A stretch of 64,000 nt of DNA. Source: Dipteris shenzhenensis. Lineage: Eukaryota; Polypodiophyta; Polypodiopsida; Gleicheniales. The notes under the pieces were generated by a model, which worked only from the letters and a program-made list of their open reading frames with translations, searched no databases and had not been told where the DNA came from. Below, piece after piece: positions 57,323 through 64,000 of this stretch. Where the stretch lies: the NCBI GenBank assembly GCA_047967505.1, contig CM106540.1. One strand, given 5' to 3'. Each line of letters begins with the position of its first letter. The first letter of the stretch is position 1. Position numbers and translations under genes: made by a program.

Positions 57323-58236
57323 AACAGCGTTGATGCATCAACAGATGTCAGCAACAAAAGCAACAAGGCAAGGCAACCACAACGCTTCAAGTAGCCATCA
57401 TTAATGATCACCCCTAATGACCCGAGCTCTACTACAAAGACCTTCAGAACTTCTGTAGAGTGGCTATCCACTCGCAGCATCATCGACAAGCCTCCAAAAC
57501 TCATGCGGCTCCAGAATGCCAACTCCAACTAGCGTAGTGTGCTTCACAGCTCCTTCATCCACGATGAGCTCCACCAAGTAGCCAGCTTCAATGACTTGCG
57601 GTGTCAAGCACAAGCATGATCTTCAATGCTAGCAGTGGGCTCCAACAGCATACACCAAAATTGCCAACGCCCTAGTGCCACCCAAATCTACAATGAGGAT
57701 CAATGACGACGACAGAAATATGAGACCTTATCTCTAAGGTTCTCTCATCTTTGACAAATGGCATTTCCACATCAGTTGCTCCTTACCCATTACAACTAAC
57801 CATGGTTGAATGTCTTGAACCTTGGTTGAGTATGTGGTTAAGATTAATCGGGGTGGTTAAGTTAGTTGGGTTAGACTTAGTTGCTTGGTTTAGTTGGACC
57901 ATGGTTAAGTTTATATAGCCTTGGGTTAACTTAGTTGGGTTAGAAGGCTACCACGTGGCAGAGTGCCACCTAAGCACACAATCCCTTTCTAAGCATAGTC
58001 TTGCATGCAGCATGTGAATCCCTATGCCACATCATCATTCCACTCTCTCCATAAAAACTTCGATAAGCCATAACTTGCAATCTAAGGCGAATTTGCAATG
58101 TACTCCAAAAATGAAAAGTGATCACATTTTCAAGCTCTACACACCTGTCAAGTCAAATTTTCTGAATGCAATTAGACATTGCTAGATTTGAAGGGTTCTT
58201 CAATTGGTAAGACCTTTGTAATCGCAATACAACCCT
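57323..58236. other. Unassigned sequence
   Basis: Stop-rich on both strands. It may be the gag side of gypsy relic 1. Tandem-like GGTTAAGTTAGTTGGGTTAG words occur at about 57840-57950. Confidence 0.35.
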
Positions 58237-58890
58237 AACTATTGAGAAGTTCACTAGGGAAGGATTTCACACCTGGTCTACACAAATGAGGTATCTCTTG
58301 ATGCATCAGAAGCTTTGGAAGACTGTAAAAGAAGACATACTTGCTGCACAAAATGAAGCCTGGAAGGAAAAAGACGAAGCATCACTATCACTCATTGGTT
58401 TGCACTTGGGTCCAAACATAATTCATCATATAGACTCTAAGGATCATGCCAAAGATGCATGGGATGAGTTGAACACAGTGTTTGGTGCAAAATCCCAAAA
58501 CTAAGAAATTCATATTAAGATTGAATTCTATGGTTTTGCACATGAGCTTCAATGAATCCATGGCACAATTTGTCAACAAAATCAAAAGCATTATGACTCA
58601 ACTAGAAGGCATAAATGCAAAAGTAGGAGAAAAGGATGCACTTGCAATCATCCTTAAAAGCATGCTTGAAGAGTACAGCACACTGACAACCACTTTGAAA
58701 AATCTTCCAGATCCAAAGTTTGAGGAATGTGTATCCTCTCTTCTCGAGAAAGAAATAGAGTTGAAGGCATTAACATCTACATCAACACATAGCAGCAATA
58801 ATGAAGAACAAGCATTGTTCAATAAAACATCAACGAAGTGTTACCATTGTGGAAGGATGGGTCACTATCAGATCGGAGGGAGGAAGGAGG
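58237..58890 (+). pseudogene. Copia gag relic with zinc knuckle
   Basis: Reads FTREGFHTWSTQMRYLLMHQ onward to VFGAKSQN. After one frameshift near 58500 it continues (FNESMAQFVNKIKSIMTQLE, EEYSTLTTTLKNLPDP) to a CCHC knuckle, CYHCGRMGHYQ, near 58840-58875. Sequence after the knuckle is low-complexity GGA/GAG. No pol follows on this strand. Confidence 0.85.
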
Positions 58891-58913
58891 AGGAGGAGAG
58901 AGTACAAGGGTAG

Positions 58914-59419
58914 GGAGTGCAAGGGTAAGGGCATGCTAGAATATGATAGTGTAAGAGAGCATGGACTCAATGGAGATTAATCACATGAACACAATAGGTA
59001 GCTTGAACACTGAGCCCCAAAGAGTGGGAGCTTCATTCCATTGAGAGAGATTTATACATGTTGGTCTCTACACAAAATCCGTAGGTACCTCTATGGTGGG
59101 GCCTCTTTTGTAGGAGACCTTTTAGACAAGAGTCCCTCCACTTTTTAGGGGGACCTTTTGGGTCTCTACACAAAGTGGGGGACCTCAAAAAGTGTAGCAT
59201 TTTAATCTTTCTCTCTCTAGATTTAGTATTTCTCTCTCTAGATAGTAATTTTGCAAGTACGATTGGATCTTTTCTAGAGAGAAATTTGGCTATCCTCATC
59301 TAAGATTCATCATACCATATTTAAGGCTCAAGGTATTATAAGCGGAGCTTTGCTGGTACTTTGTACACACAATGCTCTTATCATTGTTGCCCTAGACTTC
59401 TAAAATATGAGAGGTGCAT
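58914..59419. other. Unassigned sequence
   Basis: Short internal duplications (GGTCTCTACACAAA twice, TTTCTCTCTCTAGAT twice). No coding content recognised. Confidence 0.35.
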
Positions 59420-61430
59420 TCTTCAGACCAAACGTCATAACATTGCTAAGTAAAGACTCCCCACTCTGTAATGAAAGAAGTTTTGTCTCTATCTTTTGGA
59501 GCCATCCTTATTTGATTATACCCATTGAAACCATCAAGAAAGCTATACATCTCATGACTAGCCACAGCATCAAGCATTGTGTCACAAAAAGGTAATGGAA
59601 AAGGATCTGTTATTGTTGCTACATTTAGCTTTCTATAATCAACACACACTCTGAGTTTACCATTCTTTTCAAGTACTATGACTATGGGTGAAATCCATGT
59701 TACCTTATCCACTGGGTGAATAAATCCCACCTTGAGCAATTTATCAATTTCTTCCTTCACTTTCTGAGCATAATTTGGGTTCATTCGGTATCTTTGTTGG
59801 ATCACTAGGATAGCATCCTTCCTTAAGTTGATCCTATGTTGTCCCAAAAGATGGATCAATCCCCTTCATGTTTGTATAATGCTAGGCAAATACATCCTTG
59901 AATTCTAGCAACAAGTGATTCAAATTTTCATGAAAAATTACATCCAACAAAGCACTAACATGCACCATCTTCGGATCTTGTTCTGTTTTGAGATTCATCT
60001 CTTTGAGGTCCTCCTCCTAAACTCTTGCACACCTTCTTAAGTGATCTTCAATTGTTTCTTCTGCTTCATTGATTGCTTAAATATCTGTTTTGATATAAAA
60101 TTCTTCTTTTTCTTCATCAACATCCCACTGTTCTGAAGTTACTTCATTTGACTTCTGTTCTTTGTGTTTCCTCTATTTTGTTTTTGGACAGTTTATAGTA
60201 ATTATAATTGATGAAGAACTACTCATTTCATTCTTCTTGTATTGGTCCACTATGGCTTGCACATCCACTTCAAAAATTGGAACCAAGGAGGGATTTCTTT
60301 TGGGAAAATACTCTTCCTCATCATCTTTAACTTTGGCCACCATTTTAATTCATTAAGCTACTGCCAAGGGTTGAACACTTTTTGGAACACTCCTTGTTGG
60401 AACAATGGCCATTTTAAATTTCTCATTACCCTTACCAATAGTTACCCTATCAACTCCCCAATCCTGCTTAATCTTGGCTACCCAAAACCACGGCCTACCA
60501 AGTAAAATAGAATAAGATTTATCATCTCCCTCCATCTGAAGAACAAAAAAACTAACCATAAAAGTTTGACCACAAAATCTAATCTGTTGGTTTCTCAGTA
60601 TCCCAAGAGGTTGGACCCTCCATTGATCTACTATTTTGACCTAAAAAGGGGTTGCCTCTAGCTCATTGAGATAATTGTTTTCGTAAAGATCCTCTGATAG
60701 GATGTTCACACCAGACCCGTCATCCAAATGGACCTTTAGTATAATCTATGGTTTATATTCCACCTAAATTAGTGGAATAATATAATCTACATCTTCAATT
60801 TGTGCTGCATTAACTTCGAGGTCAACTTCTCAAACCTCCTCCTCATCCTATTTTGCCTTATCCATTAGGCTCACACCACCATCCGACAGATTTGTTAGCA
60901 CCTAGAAGTTTTGAATTTTGGTACCAGATTAAGAAGCTTGTCCAATGTAATATTTATTTGGGCCTTCATAAGCAAACTGTGAAACAATTCCCCATGGTCC
61001 ATTGCATCTCTGACTTTGGGTTTGTTGCGTGTTTCACCAACCGGATAACACCCTTTGGAAGGAGTCTTCTCCTTTAACACATCAATCTTTTTGCTTTCAT
61101 GGTGCTCTTTGAGCACAACAACATCCTTTGCACATCCTTTAGTTTGGTCACCTTCCTTTACTGGTCTCCTTCTTCACTACTATAGCTAAGCACGTGGAGG
61201 CAAGATCTTCTCCTCCATCATCTGTATTTCTGCATTAATCTTTATTTCTATAGGGCTGAGATTGTGAGGTATCTTTCACTCCCCACTTAACTTCCTTTCC
61301 TGCATTCACCTTATCTAGAGCTTTAAGAACATCTTGACGGACTCTATTTTGCTTATTCCAATCAATTGGATGCTTACCTTTTGCTGCTACAGGCAATTTC
61401 TTTTCAGCCGGGATATCTTGCATATTTTCA
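59420..61430 (-). pseudogene. Gypsy gag-protease-RT relic 2 (non-chromoviral type)
   Basis: Read leftward: a gag C-terminal-like piece (61423-61235), intermediate pieces (61116-60895), a protease-region piece (SYSILLGRPWFWVAKIKQDW, 60559-60353) and an RT N-terminal piece (59859-59446: WISPIVIVLEKNGKLRVCVD, DPFPLPFCDTMLDAVASHEM). It ends abruptly before the RT active site. Stops and frame changes throughout. Confidence 0.8.
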
Positions 61431-63947
61431 AGGTATATACCTCACATTTTGTGGGAGGGGGGACATGAGATTTTCATATTTTTCCCTTGCATATTTGAAA
61501 ATTTTAAAGGAAATCCATGCATATTATTTATGGACCTTGTCTACCCATACCTTGGATTTTGGGCGAGGGTAGTAACATATTACATATTGAGTTGGTGCTC
61601 CAGGAGTTGAACTAGCCCATAGTTGCATGATGTTGTATTCAGCATGTGACCTCTCATTCGACATCATCACATGGGTCACCTCATCGATTTGGATCCTTCC
61701 TTAGACTAAGTGTGGTGTAAATTTCAAATGCCCATAACTTTCGATCCAAATGGAATTTTGAAGTGATCCAAAAAGCAAAAATGATCAGTAGATTGTGATC
61801 TACATGCTGAGACCCTTACATTTGCATGATGAATTATGCACAAGTCAACAACATCCAATCCTCTTCATCAAAATTGCCTCCTAATTCATTGCAGCCACCC
61901 AACATCTAAAATGGATCAAGATAAAATTCATTTGCTACTTTTTGCATGAGGTCTAGCTTTAGACTAGCATAGCCTTAGAGGAGATTAAACTCCACTAACC
62001 CAAATAAGCCATTACCATATTACCCAATTAGTTCTTAGCAACATTTATCCCTTTGGATCTATCATCGGTATACATGTTCACACGTGACACTAGTTCTGTA
62101 CATTTGGCAGTTTGGCACTTTAGCAATCAATGTGACTTTTGGCAGAGTTATCCTCAGATTCAATATTGTTGCATTCTTCTTGCATGCACATATGCCACCC
62201 ATGTACTATCAATTTTATCGACTATTTTTTGGCATCGGTTCCTACATGCATATACACTAGCCTTGTACAGCCTCTTGGCTATTCCTGACACATAATTGTC
62301 ATCCTTTACTAAAGGCTTGATATTTTTCTAATAGTTTTTCTTTTATCACATGACTTGGTTCACATATTGACAAGTTTAGTGTAGGCCACCAGCATCACTT
62401 GAGCATAAGAAGCTGGTGGCAGCTCTCATATAGTGTTCTCATGGGTAGACACTCTCGTTGGTACACAAGTAAGCCTCTAGCATTGAGCACCAGACTGCTC
62501 GGTAGCATGGAGTTATATCACACAGTTGATGATACACTACGCATGACTTCGAATAAGATCAATGAGTGGAAAGAGAACCTACTTTGACCATTCATTGCCA
62601 AAGGATATGTACCAGTTTATGATGCCGACTCCAACATTATTGGGTTTGAGAGATCAAATGCAAATGTACCAATTGTTAGCATGGATTAGCCCACACGTTT
62701 TGATTGTGCACATTTCTCAGTAAGCCCTCAACATGAGGCACATTTGATGGTAAGCCCTCAACATGAGACACTCCCATCTACATTAGCATAGTCTAATTCT
62801 AGTGATGTACCCATCACATTCATGCATGGATTCAACTCTATCGATGACTGTCACATCAGATGCACATACACAACAAGAGTTAAGTTATGATCATGCAATT
62901 TTTTAGCAGGTAAGTCCTCAGTATAAGCACTAGCAAATTACAAAGATACATTCCATAGTGCATTTAGCTCCTTAGGTGATTCCATTTCAGCATCTATCAC
63001 CAATGCTTTTACCTTTGACATGGAGCATATCACATCCTTGGACATAGTTTCCATCAGCAACTTAGATTGGCACATCAATCTTTAGGACATTCCATCATCA
63101 AATTCAGTCATGCCACATTGCAACATACTTGGATCCAGTTATCTCCACCTTTTATCAAGAGATCATTCCTCATCATGAGGACATTTATGCATTAATGCAG
63201 TTCTACCTGTGTAGTGGACATCATCAAGCTCAACCATAGAGCAACTTGGGGAACCTTAGTGTTTCAGCATGTACTTATTGCTATCGCATACAAACCTTAT
63301 TTGATGTAGATTATTGGTTAGGGACTGCAAATTTATCCCTACATTAGCATTTGAAACCTTCTATGCCTCAGGGATATCTTATGATTTTTTAGTTATATTT
63401 CAAGATTACTCTCAGCTCCTTCTTGATGGGTCTATAAAAGATGCTACATCCCATGCCAATGGATGTTTAGCCATGTACACATCAGATCACCTTTGAAGCT
63501 CATGATAGTTGAACATACATGTTTCACAAGTTGCCATACCTTCTCAGTGTTATGGGCCTCTTCTTAAGTAGAGCAGAGTATTACACTTGCACCTTCAGTC
63601 CTAGCTTTTATGCAACCCTTGTATCACTCTGTCCACACCGACTATGTAGTCTTCTATGATCCTACATCATAAGATAGAGATTGCTCTACTATAGCATTCC
63701 TTCATCATTGTTGTGGACTATAGCATTCCTCCAACCCATAACTTAAGAGCGACAAATGCTCATTAACTATAGGATCTAGTAAGCTATTCTCATTGTACAT
63801 GCTTTCACTATGTAGTCACTATGCTCACACATGTACATACTACTTTGAAACTTTTCAGTTTTGGATGGTGTCATATGTGCCAAACAAAACCCACAAAAAG
63901 ATCTTGTACATGCACCTTCTACTTACCTAGTGTAATTTAAGAGGGCG
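61431..63947. other. AT-rich sequence, unassigned
   Basis: No domain recognised; open frames are at most about 80 codons. The phrase TAAGCCCTCAACATGAG occurs twice at about 62716-62770. Confidence 0.35.
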
Positions 63948-64000
63948 TGTTGAGGATGGTGTAAATTGCACCATACCTTAGGGCATTAGGAGCAAACCCT
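63948..64000 (+). repeat. Possible LTR start cut by the window edge
   Basis: A purine tract AAGAGGGCG (63939-63947) is followed by TGTTGAGGATGGTG, the usual arrangement of a polypurine tract and 3' LTR start. The rest lies outside the window and no matching 5' LTR is seen inside. Confidence 0.25.

Noticed and set aside
1-64000. CRISPR arrays, tRNA or rRNA genes, bacterial-type operons
   Set aside because: None seen. The repeats are microsatellites and retroelements typical of plant nuclear DNA.

Overview
The window is plant nuclear DNA. The evidence is one split, spliceosomal-intron gene of a plant-type protein, an intron of about 36 kb, plant Ty3/gypsy chromoviruses with initiator-tRNA-Met primer binding sites, Ty1/copia elements, plant-type LINEs, and long GA/CA microsatellites. 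Intron size and repeat load suggest a large-genome vascular plant such as a fern or gymnosperm; the sequence alone does not settle the species.

Only one host gene is convincing. It is an auxilin-like J-domain protein on the minus strand, with its start codon at 42671 and its stop codon at 1564-1566. I rebuilt it by eye as 8 coding exons (1040 residues), all introns GT-AG. Exons 1-4 (42671 to 39093) encode the disordered DLLGG/DPF-rich N-terminus, the long E/R/A coiled coil and the start of the conserved C-terminal segment. Exons 5-8 (2597 to 1564) encode the auxilin C-terminal segment with the HPD J domain. The two halves are separated by intron 4, 2598-39092 (36,495 bp).

Intron 4 is mostly a nested retroelement landscape. 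From left to right: an unassigned stretch with one orphan primer-binding-site match (2598-5591); chimeric chromovirus 'A' with three LTRs (5592-17223, target duplication ATCTG), carrying a reverse-oriented solo LTR of family 'C' (9995-11836, GTAAC); a copia-like gag scrap and a 158-residue lysine-rich ORF (17642-18593); a 428-bp hAT-like MITE with an 8-bp target duplication (20385-20812); a second solo LTR of family C (21310-23234, CATAT); a 3' fragment of C; a nearly intact, apparently young chromovirus C (23753-32002) with an uninterrupted 1442-codon gag-pol; a decayed GC-rich LINE (about 32003-37198); and unassigned sequence up to exon 4.

Upstream of the gene (42.7-64 kb) there is no convincing host gene. 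This part holds a 397-bp tandem duplication, a solo copia LTR (47823-48449, ATATT), an old LINE split by a deleted copia element 'D' (49411-52339, CTCAG), two minus-strand gypsy pol relics of the non-chromoviral type (about 54180-57322 and 59420-61430), a copia gag relic between them, and unassigned AT-rich sequence.

The regulatory content of the elements is unusual. Family A LTRs are packed with TTGAC W-box cores. The A leader and the C LTR promoter both carry ACGTGGC (G-box/ABRE-like) motifs. The D LTR promoter carries 26-bp repeats that vary in number between copies. No tRNA, rRNA or CRISPR feature was seen.
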